Assembly: GCA_963821735.1 (NCBI GenBank)
Contig: CAWGFK010000055.1
Location: 806,001 to 870,000, forward strand
DNA: 64,000 nt
Reading direction: 5' to 3'
Source: Laspinema sp963821735
Lineage (GTDB): Bacteria; Cyanobacteriota; Cyanobacteriia; Cyanobacteriales; Laspinemataceae
The notes below the pieces were generated by a model. It was not told the origin of the DNA and made no database searches. It saw nothing but the letters and a program-made list of their open reading frames with translations. Shown piece after piece: positions 45,506-54,822 of this stretch. Position 1 is the first letter of the stretch. Each line of letters opens with the position of its first letter. Both the position numbers and the translations under genes were made by a program.

Positions 45506-45564
45506 AGTTCGTAGTAACGACTTCAGTCGTTCTCTTCAGTTCGTAGTAACGACTTCAGTCGTTC
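45506..45564. repeat. Two tandem TTCGTAGTAACGACTTCAGTCGTT repeats
   Basis: Two near-identical copies (45506-45532, 45539-45564), with half a copy before them (GACTTCAGTCG at 45488). Further copies occur at about 24.14, 24.52 (inverted), 44.27, 57.76 (two, inverted) and 60.02 kb. Each contains the palindrome AACGACTTCAGTCGTT. Always intergenic. Confidence 0.75.
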
Positions 45565-45622
45565 CCCCATGTTAGTAGAGACGCAAAATCTCCCGTCTCT
45601 ACTAACATCTCCCCATTCCAAA

Positions 45623-46009
45623 TCACTCGTTCTCCTGAACTTCTGGAACCTCCGTAAACCCAGGACTTACCAACACATTCCAAGAACTCCAAGCCATTCC
45701 CATCAACAGCACCCAGGCCAAAAGTCCCAACACCCAAGGGTGCCGTTGCAGGAATCGCACCAGAGACTCAGAAGCGGATCGTTTCCTCACCGGGCGTCCC
45801 CGGCGCGGATGACCCCCCTGACCCTCCGGCAATCGAGGGCGACTCCCTTGTTCCCTCAACCGCCTCAAATAATCCAGATGAGCATCCTGACTCCCGCTTA
45901 ACTCTCGCAATCGCGCCAACTGACTCTCCCGGTTTGGCATAAAAGCGCGTAACCGATTAATCTGTCGCCGATCCGATACCGTAAACGGTTTTAAAAGTCT
46001 CGAACTCAT
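45623..46009 (-). CDS. Hypothetical protein with one C-terminal membrane helix
   Basis: 128 residues. A basic, Arg-rich cytoplasmic part (LRELSGSQDAHLDYLRRLREQ; PRRGRPVRKRS) is followed by a membrane helix (VLGLLAWVLLMGMAWSSW) and a short periplasmic tail. It follows ddl by about 70 bp on the same strand and may share its transcript. In many cyanobacteria ddl lies near ftsQ/ftsZ; this protein is too short to be FtsQ. Function unknown. Confidence 0.65.
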   Translation of the reverse strand: MSSRLLKPFTVSDRRQINRLRAFMPNRESQLARLRELSGSQDAHLDYLRRLREQGSRPRLPEGQGGHPRRGRPVRKRSASESLVRFLQRHPWVLGLLAWVLLMGMAWSSWNVLVSPGFTEVPEVQENE

Positions 46010-46082
46010 ACATTGCTCCTCGAATCAATCACCAACCTGAGTGAGTTCTGGTTGCCGCCTAGTCTTGAGTAATCGGCTGACC

Positions 46083-47159
46083 TTATTCCTTACTTTTATC
46101 AGTATGCCGCTCGATCGCCAACTCAATCAAGCGGTCTACTAATTCCGTAAAAGAAACCCCGGTTTTGGCCCAGAGTTGCGGGTACATACTCAAGGCTGTA
46201 AAACCAGGTAGGGTATTAATTTCATTAATAAAAATCTCGCCGGTTGCTTCGACATAGAAAAAGTCTACGCGACTCAATCCAGCCCCATCAACGGCTTCAA
46301 AAGCCCGAATTGCCATCTCCTGTACTTGAGTGGCGACTGACTCGGGTAATTCTGCTGGAATGAACAAGGAGGCTTTGCCGTCGGTGTATTTGGTTTCATA
46401 GTCGTAAAAATCACTTTCATAAGTAATTTCTCCAACTACAGAAGCCTTGGCATTATCATTCCCTAAAACCGCACATTCCACTTCCCGCGCTACCACTCCC
46501 GCCTCTACAATCAGACGGCGATCGTAACTGGCGGCACTATCCAAAGCGGCCTCTAATTCACTGCGCGATCGCACCTTGGAAATGCCCACCGATGAGCCTA
46601 AATTCGCCGGTTTCACAAAGCAGGGATAACCCAAATATTGCTCAATTTCATCGCAGAGTTTCGGAAACACACAAGGGTTAGACCAAACCTGCGATCGCGT
46701 GACCGCCATATACTTCACTTGGGGCAAATCCGCCCGACTAAACGCCGTTTTCATCGCCAATTTGTCCATCCCCACGGCGGACCCCATCACCCCAGTCCCG
46801 ACAAAGGGGACCTGCATTAATGTCAGCAAACCTTGAATGGTTCCATCTTCCCCATTGGGACCATGCAGAATCGGAAACCACACCTCGACAGTCCCCGCTT
46901 CTGCTGGAAATTGCCACAATTTGGCCCGATCGCCCGTCTCTCCCGCCTCATTCCGGGGCACTCCTGCATCCAAAACCTGTTGCGCCACTGCTGGGGAGTG
47001 CCATAACCCCTCCTTGTCGATATAAAAGGGCAGAGTTTCGTATTTCTGAGCATTCGATTCCCCTGCCAATGCCTTGGCGATCGCCCTTGCGGAAATGATG
47101 GAGACCTCATGTTCTCCGGAACGACCGCCAAATAATAATCCGACCCGCAACTTAGCCAT
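46083..47159 (-). CDS. ddl: D-alanine--D-alanine ligase
   Basis: 358 residues with ATP-grasp features: N-terminal GLLFGGRSGEHEVSIISA, HGPNGEDGTIQGLL, FVKPANLGSSVGISKV, EVECAVLGN and the metal-binding end EIFINEINTLPGFTALSMY. It joins two D-alanines for peptidoglycan. Full length and intact. Likely first gene of a two-gene unit with the downstream membrane protein. Confidence 0.95.
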   Translation of the reverse strand: MAKLRVGLLFGGRSGEHEVSIISARAIAKALAGESNAQKYETLPFYIDKEGLWHSPAVAQQVLDAGVPRNEAGETGDRAKLWQFPAEAGTVEVWFPILHGPNGEDGTIQGLLTLMQVPFVGTGVMGSAVGMDKLAMKTAFSRADLPQVKYMAVTRSQVWSNPCVFPKLCDEIEQYLGYPCFVKPANLGSSVGISKVRSRSELEAALDSAASYDRRLIVEAGVVAREVECAVLGNDNAKASVVGEITYESDFYDYETKYTDGKASLFIPAELPESVATQVQEMAIRAFEAVDGAGLSRVDFFYVEATGEIFINEINTLPGFTALSMYPQLWAKTGVSFTELVDRLIELAIERHTDKSKE

Positions 47160-47326
47160 TGTTGACCCCTTTTAACCTTGGTGATTTTAGCCGTTAGAGT
47201 GGCAATCCATAACTGGATTCCCAACTCTTGCCTCTAAAATACGATGGACCGCATCCCTTGTCCGAGATACAGTAGCATAAGTTGTCGGATTTTTGCCCAT
47301 CCTTGGCCGAGTCCCCTCAAAATTGG

Positions 47327-47773
47327 TTAGGGTTCTCTCAACTCGTAGGCGCTACTGGCTGCGGTATCCAGCATCACCTGGGACCCATTCCCATCCGTCC
47401 GGTACACCCAAGTGTCTTCGCCATTGCTGGCGGTGACTTCCCACCCAGAGACCACGATTTGGGTGCAAAAACTGCCCGGTTCTGTCAGTCCTAAACAGCC
47501 ATCGGGCCAATTGCGCCGTTGCGCTGCCACAATTTCAAATTGCGATCGCCCTTCCCCGGTTTGTTCAGCCACTGCATCTAAGACTTTCTCGCGAATGGCT
47601 TCCGGTAAGTCGGCGATCGCCCCAGACTCGTCCTGATTCCCCTCAGTCTGCACAATCTCACTGCCTTGTCCTGGAGTCACAGAGTTAGAGTCTTCTGGGT
47701 TGACGAGAACCACTGCTATTCCAATCACTGCAATCATTCCAATTCCCAAAATGGCGATCGCTGGTTTATTCAT
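47327..47773 (-). CDS. Exported hypothetical protein with CLGL/GWEV motif
   Basis: 148 residues. An N-terminal hydrophobic helix (PAIAILGIGMIAVIGIAVVLV) acts as signal or anchor. A Gln/Glu-rich linker follows, then a compact domain with NWPDGCLGL, a second Cys (SFCTQ) and VVSGWEVTA, strand-rich to the end (ELREP). The two Cys could form a disulfide. This arrangement is common in small exported cyanobacterial proteins of unknown role. Confidence 0.75.
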   Translation of the reverse strand: MNKPAIAILGIGMIAVIGIAVVLVNPEDSNSVTPGQGSEIVQTEGNQDESGAIADLPEAIREKVLDAVAEQTGEGRSQFEIVAAQRRNWPDGCLGLTEPGSFCTQIVVSGWEVTASNGEDTWVYRTDGNGSQVMLDTAASSAYELREP

Positions 47774-48126
47774 AACTCTCCTTATTAATTACTATTACTA
47801 TCACCCCAACCGGCGCGGCCAAAAAAAGTTCGTCCAGGGGGTTGTATTTCTTGACTTAATTCGATATTATAATCATAATGGAATGGTGACTTCAATAAAA
47901 AAATTGCACGGATTTCCATTATAAAATGAATTTTAACAGAGTCAATCCCCCTTGTCTAGCCCAATCCGCCCTTATTTTAGAAAAATCCTGTAAATTTTTG
48001 TAACACAATAAAAATCCATCATCCCCATCAGTGAAATCAGTGGTTAAAAATCCATCAATCCCTCAGTGAAAATCAGTGAAATCAGTGGTTAAAAATCCCC
48101 CCCCAACCAAAACAGTAAAAAAAATC
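47774..48126. other. Intergenic region with short AATCAGTG repeats
   Basis: About 350 bp, AT-rich. Two copies of GTGAAATCAGTGGTTAAAAATCC (about 48028 and 48075), with partial extras between them, lie just before yccF. The remainder shows nothing recognisable. Confidence 0.5.
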
Positions 48127-48504
48127 ATGATCTTAATCGGAAACCTCATCTGGCTAATTTTCGGAGGATTCGTCACCGGAGCGGGGTACATCATCGGAGG
48201 AATCGGAATCTGTCTCACAATTGTCGGCATCCCCTTCGGAGTGGAAACCATTAAACTGGGAATCGCCAGTATGAGCCCATTCGGACGGGAAATTGTAGAG
48301 GATGACAATCCCAACAGTACCCTGAAGATTGTGTTAAATGTGATTTGGATTTTCCTATTTGGGTGGGAGATTGCGATGGCACACTTAGTTCTCGCTGCCC
48401 TCTTCGCCATCAGCCTCATCGGATTACCCTTTGCCGAACAGCACATCAAATTAGTGGCGATCGCCCTCTTTCCCTTTGGCCGAGACTTGAGAAAAGTGCG
48501 ATAA
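48127..48504 (+). CDS. YccF-family inner-membrane protein
   Basis: About 125 residues with the two repeated YccF units: MILIGNLIWLIFGGFVTGAGYIIGGIGICLTIVGIPFG and the second IVLNVIWIFLFGWEIAMAHLVLAALFAISLIGLPFAEQ, each ending in a conserved IGLPFG-like turn and PFGR. Function in bacteria is unclear. ATG at 48127 starts at the conserved Met; the upstream extension crosses the AATCAGTG repeats. Its last 59 bp overlap the convergent gene. Confidence 0.85.
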   Translation: MILIGNLIWLIFGGFVTGAGYIIGGIGICLTIVGIPFGVETIKLGIASMSPFGREIVEDDNPNSTLKIVLNVIWIFLFGWEIAMAHLVLAALFAISLIGLPFAEQHIKLVAIALFPFGRDLRKVR

Positions 48505-49087
48505 AACCCAGGAGAGTGGAGGGAAAGGGGCTGTGGCTATTGCGGGGCCATCTCCAACCGGCTGCGATCGCCTCGGACTCTGTACAAAACCACCGTTCTC
48601 CCCTTGCTGAATTAATCTCTGTTATGTCGTAATCTTCCATCCCGGGGAGGTGATAAAGCTTCTTGTTTGTTTCAATTGAGATATTGCCTTTAATGAGACA
48701 GTCTGGCTGGGGGGTAGATGTTACTTGAGCAGGAGAAAAAGAAGGAGAACGACTCGGACGGAATTGGTTGCTCACCAGTGCAATAGTACCCAGAATGGCC
48801 AGACCCATAACCGTGGAGAGTAAACCTTTTTTTCGGGTTCGCGGCTGAGTTTGCACCCGTGAAGATGCAACCCCTTGAATCGAGGCTTGAGCCGCCTGGA
48901 CCTTACCGTCTTTGGCAGTAATTCGCTGATACAAAATCGTATCTCCCACCCGGGGACGACGACTGGCGTTTTTGATGGCACTGATATGTAAAAAAACGTC
49001 TTTCCCACCCTCATCGGGTGTGATGAAGCCAAACCCTTTATCATCCTTCCAGGTTTTCAGTTGCCCTTTGCTTGGAAGAGGTTTCAT
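48446..49087 (-). CDS. Cold-shock-domain protein with membrane helix and sunset-like domain
   Basis: 213 residues. Residues 1-70 form a cold-shock domain (GQLKTWKDDKGFGFITPDEGGKDVFLHISAI). A basic linker is followed by a membrane helix (GLLSTVMGLAILGTIALVS). Residues about 130-178 look like a sunset domain (CLIKGNISIETNKKLYHLPG...GERWFCTESEAIAAGWR). The last 30 residues run antisense into yccF and may be a C-terminal extension after a lost stop. A nucleic-acid-binding domain tied to a membrane segment is the notable combination. Confidence 0.82.
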   Translation of the reverse strand: MKPLPSKGQLKTWKDDKGFGFITPDEGGKDVFLHISAIKNASRRPRVGDTILYQRITAKDGKVQAAQASIQGVASSRVQTQPRTRKKGLLSTVMGLAILGTIALVSNQFRPSRSPSFSPAQVTSTPQPDCLIKGNISIETNKKLYHLPGMEDYDITEINSARGERWFCTESEAIAAGWRWPRNSHSPFPSTLLGFIALFSSLGQRERGRSPLI

Positions 49088-49354
49088 GAAATAGCGACTC
49101 CTGTGAATATCCGGTTAAAGATGATTTTAATTTTACAACAATTTAAGCAGTGCAGCAATTCGGATAATTTAGGAGTATGACTTATGCATTACCTGCCAAT
49201 TTACGGATGATTCGCTTTCTCGCTCATACAGTTAGGGTAAATGTTCAAAATATGCGTGAGTTCTGACCGAAATGTGATGAAAAACCCCGGTTTTTCAACT
49301 TATTTTTTATCCTTCACCCCCACTGATTCTCTGACTTCCTAACTCAGCGGCTAA

Positions 49355-50353
49355 CTATAAAGCAGATTTCATACTAGCACAATCAGCAATGCCTTGTCCG
49401 GCGATATCGAAGGCGGTGCCGTGGTCCGGGGAGGTGCGGATGAAGGGTAAACCGATGGTGGTGTTGACGGCTTTATCGAAGGCCATTAATTTGACGGGAA
49501 TTAAGCCTTGGTCATGGTAGAGGGCGAGATAGGCATCATGGGCATTTGTAGCGGTTCCAAACCAGGCTTGTCCCGGTTTTACCCAGAGGGTATCTGGGGG
49601 GATTGGTCCATCAATTGTGGCTTGAGGATGGATGTTTTGTTGTTGTTTAATCCAGGGAATTAACCAGTCTTTTTCTTCGGTGCCAAGTTGTCCATTTTCT
49701 CCACTGTGGGGGTTGAGTCCGGAGATGGCGATGCGGGGGGTTTCGATGCCGAAGTCTTGGCGCAGGCATTCGATTAAGAGGTCTAGTTTCCAGGTGAGAA
49801 GTTCCGGGGTGAGGGCGTCGGGGACTTGGCGGAGGGGGATGTGGGTGGTGGCGAGGAGGGTGCGGAGGGTCCAGTGGCTGTGGGGGGATTTGGCGACAAA
49901 TAGCATTCCGAAGCGTTTGATTTGGGCGCTTTCGGCGAGGAGTTCGGTTTGTCCGGGATAGGGATGTCCGGCAGCTTTCCAGCAGGTTTTGGCGATGGGT
50001 CCGGTGACGATCGCCTGGTAGTCTCCGGCAAGGGTTCGGGCGATCGCCTCTTGCATATAGGCAAAACTCGCGCCACCGGATGCGGCATTGCCGGTCCCGA
50101 GGGCGATCGCCTCTTGGTTGAGGTCAATATCTAGGATAGGAAACGCTTCAGGATCGGCGATCGCTGTCTGTTGTTTCAGTTGTTGATAACACTGTTGCAG
50201 CAGTTTCCGACTGCCGACGAGGGTGATTTGACAATTTTGGGCAATTGCGGGGTCTGCGAGGGCTTTGAGGATGACTTCCGGACCGATTCCGGCAGGGTCT
50301 CCGAGGGTGACGGCGAGATGGGGACGGTTGGGGGTTGAGGGTTGGGTTTCCAT
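49355..50353 (-). CDS. pdxA: 4-hydroxythreonine-4-phosphate dehydrogenase
   Basis: 332 residues. Family features are TLGDPAGIGPEVILKAL, IVTGPIAKTCWKAAGHPYPGQTE, ISGLNPHSGENGQLG, ALYHDQGLIPVKLMAF and RTSPDHGTAFDIAGQG, including the metal-binding His residues. It oxidises 4-phosphohydroxy-threonine in vitamin B6 synthesis with NAD. Monocistronic, with a hairpin repeat upstream. Confidence 0.95.
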   Translation of the reverse strand: METQPSTPNRPHLAVTLGDPAGIGPEVILKALADPAIAQNCQITLVGSRKLLQQCYQQLKQQTAIADPEAFPILDIDLNQEAIALGTGNAASGGASFAYMQEAIARTLAGDYQAIVTGPIAKTCWKAAGHPYPGQTELLAESAQIKRFGMLFVAKSPHSHWTLRTLLATTHIPLRQVPDALTPELLTWKLDLLIECLRQDFGIETPRIAISGLNPHSGENGQLGTEEKDWLIPWIKQQQNIHPQATIDGPIPPDTLWVKPGQAWFGTATNAHDAYLALYHDQGLIPVKLMAFDKAVNTTIGLPFIRTSPDHGTAFDIAGQGIADCASMKSAL

Positions 50354-50390
50354 GAGGATTTTAGGAGGCGATCGCAGATATAGGCAATAT

Positions 50391-50595
50391 AGTTACAACC
50401 CGCACCCTGAAGGGTGGAGGCTCACAGGACGAAGCCTGCCTAAGCGCTGGCGCGCAGGCTACGCCAAACGTAGGCTAATACATAAAACCGACTTTTTACA
50501 ACCAGATTTGGTATTAAAGAGCTATTGTACTCTTTAGCCTGCGAAGGCAGGCTTTGTTCGTATAGCCCCACCCTTGAGGGTGCGGGTTTTGGCGC
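50391..50595. repeat. Hairpin-repeat pair (GCCCGC family), inverted arrangement
   Basis: Two copies facing opposite ways. The first (about 50399-50515) carries CGCACCCTGAAGGGTGGAGG, AAGCCTGC and an AACCAGATTTGGTATTA end. The second (about 50516-50592) has AGCCTGCGAAGGCAGGCT and CACCCTTGAGGGTGCGGGTTTTGG. Together they fill the pdxA upstream gap. Confidence 0.6.
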
Positions 50596-50787
50596 AATCC
50601 ATTTGGTCAGTCGGTTGATTTCTTAAAACTTAACAATTTGAATGCAATCTGATTGGATGACCATGATAATATATTAGAGGACAAGTGTTTGTTGCTATTT
50701 TAACGTTTTAGAGCGACGGCTCTTTATGAATATCGGTTAACAGCACGCAAACGATGCCTAACTAAAAGTTAACCCGGTTGTATCGCC

Positions 50788-51357
50788 ATGAACCAGACAA
50801 AACCCAACGAGCATGAGTCAATTTATCAGTTAAAAGTCACCATCAAAGAAAGTGAACCTCTGATTTGGCGGGAAATTCAGGTTCGCAGTCACATTACCCT
50901 GTATAAACTCCAGCGAATTTTACAAGTGGTGATGGGATGGGGAAATACCCATCTGCATCAATTCACCATCGATGGGACTTGTTACGGTCAATCTCATCCT
51001 GAATATGGTTTAGAAATGAAAACCGAACGCAGGGCGAGATTAGATGAATTAGTGCCGGAAGAAAATGCCAGCTTTCTCTATGAATATAATTTAGATGATA
51101 GCTGGCTGCATCACATTACCGTGGAAAAAATTCTGGAACCGACGCATGGGGTGCATTATCCCCGGTGTGTGGCAGGCGATCGCGCTTGTCCTCCAGAAGA
51201 ATGTGGCGGCATTCGCGGGTATGCCGAGGTGTTAGAAATTCTCAAAAATCCAGAAGATCCAGACTATGCAGAAACCCGGGAATGGGTGCATGAAGATTTT
51301 GACCCCGAGGTATTTGATATCGATGAGGTGAATCGACAACTCAAAGCGATTCGATAA
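50788..51357 (+). CDS. Plasmid pRiA4b ORF-3-like family protein
   Basis: 189 residues matching this family: YQLKVTIKESEPLIWREIQV near the N-terminus, the HxHQF segment NTHLHQFTIDGTCYG, FLYEYNLDDSWLHHITVEKI, and CVAGDRACPPEECGGIRGY with a Cys pair. Members are small, often linked to mobile or accessory genes, and have no proven role. Its upstream region is AT-rich with no close partner gene. Confidence 0.88.
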   Translation: MNQTKPNEHESIYQLKVTIKESEPLIWREIQVRSHITLYKLQRILQVVMGWGNTHLHQFTIDGTCYGQSHPEYGLEMKTERRARLDELVPEENASFLYEYNLDDSWLHHITVEKILEPTHGVHYPRCVAGDRACPPEECGGIRGYAEVLEILKNPEDPDYAETREWVHEDFDPEVFDIDEVNRQLKAIR

Positions 51358-51475
51358 ATCCAGGAAAGGTTGGGGAATATAGACTCGAAAATCTCTGTTG
51401 CCGTCTTGTCAGGGTAAATTTAAGATACCCTGACAATTACGCTGTAGGAGAAGGGGGAAAATAACCTTCACTATT

Positions 51476-51540
51476 CAGCCTGCAGAAGGCAGGCTTGGTC
51501 CTGTAAGCCCCACCCTTGAGGGTGTGGGTTTTTATAGACT
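51476..51540. repeat. Hairpin repeat (GCCCGC family), short copy
   Basis: AGCCTGCAGAAGGCAGGCTTGG followed by CCCCACCCTTGAGGGTGTGGG and TTTTTATAGACTCG. This is one half-copy of the element also at 36.99, 50.4 and 60.1 kb, and could act as a terminator for the preceding gene. Confidence 0.55.
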
Positions 51541-51633
51541 CGTCCGGGATTGGGCAAAATAGAGGGCGATCGCCTACAATTAACAAATCAGATTGAGGAC
51601 CCTTGAACTTTCTATCAATCAGGATTTAACATT

Positions 51634-52482
51634 ATGGGGCTAACTATCAGTTATGATTTGAATTTAGGCAGCGACTCCATTGAACTGACCCGGGAAAAAA
51701 TCCACGCATTGCACCAAGCGGCGATTAATTTACCCTTTGAGAAAGTGAGCGAAGTGGTGGAATTAGTGGGGGAAGCCTGCCGAGATCAGCACAATAAAAT
51801 GGAAGAACTCCATCGGTTTCTACACTTAGAGGCAGCCCGGGGGATAGAATATGAAAACTCCTACTTTTTTGTCGATCCAGTACAGTTGATTGCCTTTACG
51901 GTATTGCCGGGAAAGGGCTGCGAATCTGCTAATTTTGGACTCGCACTGTTTCCGGAAACGACACAAATCAAACTCAGAAAACCTGAACCCGGTGCAGACC
52001 CAAATGAGATAAAACCCTGGGGTTGGGAAGATTTCAAGATAAAACTTGAGGAAAAAAGAACGGGCAAAATAGATGAAACCAAAATAGAGCTTCGCACTAT
52101 CCCCACGAATTTATCCCATTGGTCTTGGTCGAATTTTTGCAAAACCCAGTATGCCAGTAATCCGGAATATGGAGGAATGAACAACTTTCTGAAATGTCAC
52201 GGATTGGTTGTTCAAATGTTAGATATTGCCCAGGACCTGGGAATTTTAGAATCGGTTTGTGATGAGGGGGGATATTGGGAAAGCCGCAACACCCAAACGC
52301 TCAGTCAGTCCGTGGGGAATTATAATGCGTTAGTAGCCGGAGTGGTGGGGGGATTGAAAACCCTATTGACCCAAGAGGGAATCGAGGCGAAAACCCAGGC
52401 CCCGATTACCGATTATCCGAATTATGAATATTTGGAGGCGGAAGGAGAACAGCAGATTAAGCGGAAGAAAGATAGAGAATAA
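51634..52482 (+). CDS. Hypothetical soluble protein (282 aa)
   Basis: A 282-residue protein opening MGLTISYDLNLGSDSIELTREKIHAL, with helical N-terminal half and several Trp-rich segments (HWSWSNFCKTQY, KPWGWEDF). There is no signal peptide, membrane segment or known catalytic signature. A conserved-looking patch is GGYWESRNTQTLSQSVGNYNALVA. Its C-terminal end is a charged KRKKDRE tail. Convergent with the WD40 gene. I do not recognise a named domain. Confidence 0.7.
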   Translation: MGLTISYDLNLGSDSIELTREKIHALHQAAINLPFEKVSEVVELVGEACRDQHNKMEELHRFLHLEAARGIEYENSYFFVDPVQLIAFTVLPGKGCESANFGLALFPETTQIKLRKPEPGADPNEIKPWGWEDFKIKLEEKRTGKIDETKIELRTIPTNLSHWSWSNFCKTQYASNPEYGGMNNFLKCHGLVVQMLDIAQDLGILESVCDEGGYWESRNTQTLSQSVGNYNALVAGVVGGLKTLLTQEGIEAKTQAPITDYPNYEYLEAEGEQQIKRKKDRE

Positions 52483-52501
52483 CGCCCAGATGAACCGAGG
52501 A

Positions 52502-53422
52502 TTACGGCTGCGAGGAGGGGGGGTGAAGACGCCAGAGTTTAATGGTTTTATCATCGCCGCCGGTAGCTAGAGTCCGTCCATCAGGACTGAAGGCGATCGC
52601 AAACACATAACTAGAATGGTCCCGCAAGGTAGTTAATTCTTCCCCAGTTTCTACCGCCCAAATCTTAATGGTTTTATCACTGCTGGCACTGCCTACATAG
52701 CAACCATCGGGACTAAACGCCAAGGAGCGAATTCCATCCGTATGTCCGGTTAGAGTATGAATTAATTCCCCGGTTTGGGTATGCCACAGTTTCACCGTTG
52801 AATCCAGGCTGCTGCTGGCTAAGATTTCTCCATCGGGGCTGAATTTAACACATTCAATGGGGTTAGAATGAGCCTGAATGGTGCGATAACTTTCCCCGAT
52901 CGCCACATTCCAGAGTTTAATCGTGCGGTCCCAACTGCCACTGACTAAAGCCCTGCCATCGGGACTAAATGCCACCGTAACCGTGGGTTTTTCATGACCT
53001 CTGAGGGTTTGTAAAGCCTGACCCGTGTTGGCATCCCAGAGTTTAATCGTGCGGTCCCAACTGCCACTGGCTATGGTTTCACCATCGGGGGAAATGGCGA
53101 CGGATTCGATGGGTTTGCGATGACCTTCTAGGACCCGGGTGACTTCACCTGTCCGAACTGACCAGATTCGCAGGGTTTGGTCCAGGGACCCACTGACGAG
53201 CACTTTCCCATCATTGCGGAAGGCGATCGCGTTCACAAAGTCCGTATGACCGATCAGGGTCTGACCTTCCTCCCCGGTGTGAGGATTCCAGAGGACGATG
53301 GTGGTATCGAGAGAGGCACTGGCTAAGGTATGTCCGTCGGGACTAAAAGCCAGGTCAAGAATGGCGGCAGAATGAGCAGTGAGAGTGTGGCTACAGGTCC
53401 AGGTGGGAGAGGGGTTGATCAT
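52502..53422 (-). CDS. WD40 repeat protein
   Basis: About 306 residues forming a seven-bladed propeller. Each blade ends in the D-x-x-I-x-L-W pattern (e.g. SGSWDRTIKLWDANTGQAL, SASSDKTIKIWAVETGEEL), with the GH dipeptide at each start. ATG 53422 sits just before the first blade; the frame extends upstream to ATG 53545 but that part looks unlike a WD protein. No other domain is attached. It would act as a protein-interaction platform. Confidence 0.88.
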   Translation of the reverse strand: MINPSPTWTCSHTLTAHSAAILDLAFSPDGHTLASASLDTTIVLWNPHTGEEGQTLIGHTDFVNAIAFRNDGKVLVSGSLDQTLRIWSVRTGEVTRVLEGHRKPIESVAISPDGETIASGSWDRTIKLWDANTGQALQTLRGHEKPTVTVAFSPDGRALVSGSWDRTIKLWNVAIGESYRTIQAHSNPIECVKFSPDGEILASSSLDSTVKLWHTQTGELIHTLTGHTDGIRSLAFSPDGCYVGSASSDKTIKIWAVETGEELTTLRDHSSYVFAIAFSPDGRTLATGGDDKTIKLWRLHPPSSQP

Positions 53423-53637
53423 GAACGTTGGCGATCGCGAAAATCTTAAATTTTTCAGAGTATCGAGTTCAAGGGTGCAATCGATGAATGCTAGAGCTAC
53501 TCCACCGATCGGTTCGATCTGGATCAAGAACCCCAATTGACTCATGCCGTATTCTACTATAGCGAGTTGACCCTGAGATAGACTGTCACCTTATTCACAA
53601 TCACGAGACCCGGTAAACTGAATTAGAAGCAATTAAT

Positions 53638-54533
53638 ATGACAAGAACCATGAGCCCTCTCCCACCTTTGATTTCGAGGATGAAAAATTTAAGGCACCCC
53701 CATCTAAATTATTGCCTTGGTGTCAGATGATTAACCCCAGATTACATCTGGATGGACTCAAGGCTTATGGATTAGCCGTTAAACTGGATCAAGCTAAGGC
53801 ATCGGGGTTTACACCGGATGAAAATTGGCAACCAGTGGAACATGAATTTAGTACCGGGGATATTGAAACCCTGCTGATGACGACGACACCCAGAATGCTG
53901 ATTGTTCGTCAGGGTCCAATTTGTCTAAAAAACCGGGTGACTGGGGATATTGTCGGGCGGTTGATGGATCTCTATGATGCCTTTAAAGCCGATCGCCTCA
54001 AATATAAAACCTTCACCCGCTATTTGATTTTCTTGGTGGGACAAGACCAAAAAATACTCCATCAAACTCCTTTGCGTTTAACCTTGAGTGGCTCGGCTGG
54101 AGCCGGTTTTGGCATGGCATACCGCTATGGACAAGCCGGAAAAGTCACCGGATTTACGGCAGAGTTGGAACAGGCTTATGCGGATTTTCGCGGGCAACCC
54201 TATACTCCGAAAAGCTCCCTGTTTCATGCTCATGGAATTTTCTGCCCGACCTTTGAGGCGGTAGAAAAAGGAAGCGGTAATAATACAGCATGGGTGGCTG
54301 ATACCAGTGATTATGAACATCCAACCGCCAGCAATTTAGCGGATTATATGATTCCCTCCAATTCGGAAGAATCGGCTTTAATTTGTGAGACTTTTGAGGA
54401 ATATAAAGACTTTGGTCAGGATATTCCCAAACTAGCGGAACCGAAGGTGGAAACGGCAACTCCTACGAGTACCTTAGAGAGCAATGCTTATGCTTATGAG
54501 GATGAGTTTGAGTATCCGGAACCGCCTTATTAG
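53638..54533 (+). CDS. Cyanobacterial hypothetical protein (DUF5895-like), frameshifted near its start
   Basis: The main frame (from about 53649) reads SPTFDFEDEKFKAPPSKLLPWCQM and then INPRLHLDGLKAYGLAVKL, with no ATG until Met at 53727. The ATG at 53638 (MTR...) is out of frame by one base; adding an A near 53644-53649 gives MTRNHEPSPTFDFEDEKF and a complete ~298-aa protein. It is soluble, with an acidic tail (AYEDEFEYPEPPY). Comparison to DUF5895 is from memory and not certain. Single gene. Confidence 0.7.
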
Positions 54534-54581
54534 GGGATTACAAAAAATAAATCATCTAACCGTTCAACTGAAAGGAAGTGG

Positions 54582-54634
54582 AGGGGCGCAATGCTCGAAG
54601 CCCACCGGAGGGCCTGCACATTGCGCCCCTACAT
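54582..54634. repeat. Palindromic GGGGCGCAATG...CATTGCGCCCC element
   Basis: An 11-bp stem GGGGCGCAATG/CATTGCGCCCC encloses a further palindrome GCCCACCGGAGGGC. The outer GTAGGGG-like wording matches the modules of the TAGCCCTG element family (GCGCAATG...), but no TAGCCCTG ends were found here. Confidence 0.55.
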
Positions 54635-54822
54635 TGACTGGGCTACTCCGTTGATCCGGAACTACGAACGAACGTTCTGGAGGTTTTATTTTTTGGAGTT
54701 CCCTTAAGCCGATTAACAAGGGTTCGGTCCCGGACAAGGCTCGGGAAAGACGCAAAAATGGGGCGTCTCTAGGGTGAAATGGGGGCGATCGCCAAGGGGG
54801 ATGATTTGCAGAGGCGATCGCC

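Noticed and set aside
48008..48107. AATCAGTG direct repeats considered as regulator sites
   Set aside because: They belong to a common intergenic repeat and have no consistent spacing to the yccF start, so no regulatory role is claimed.
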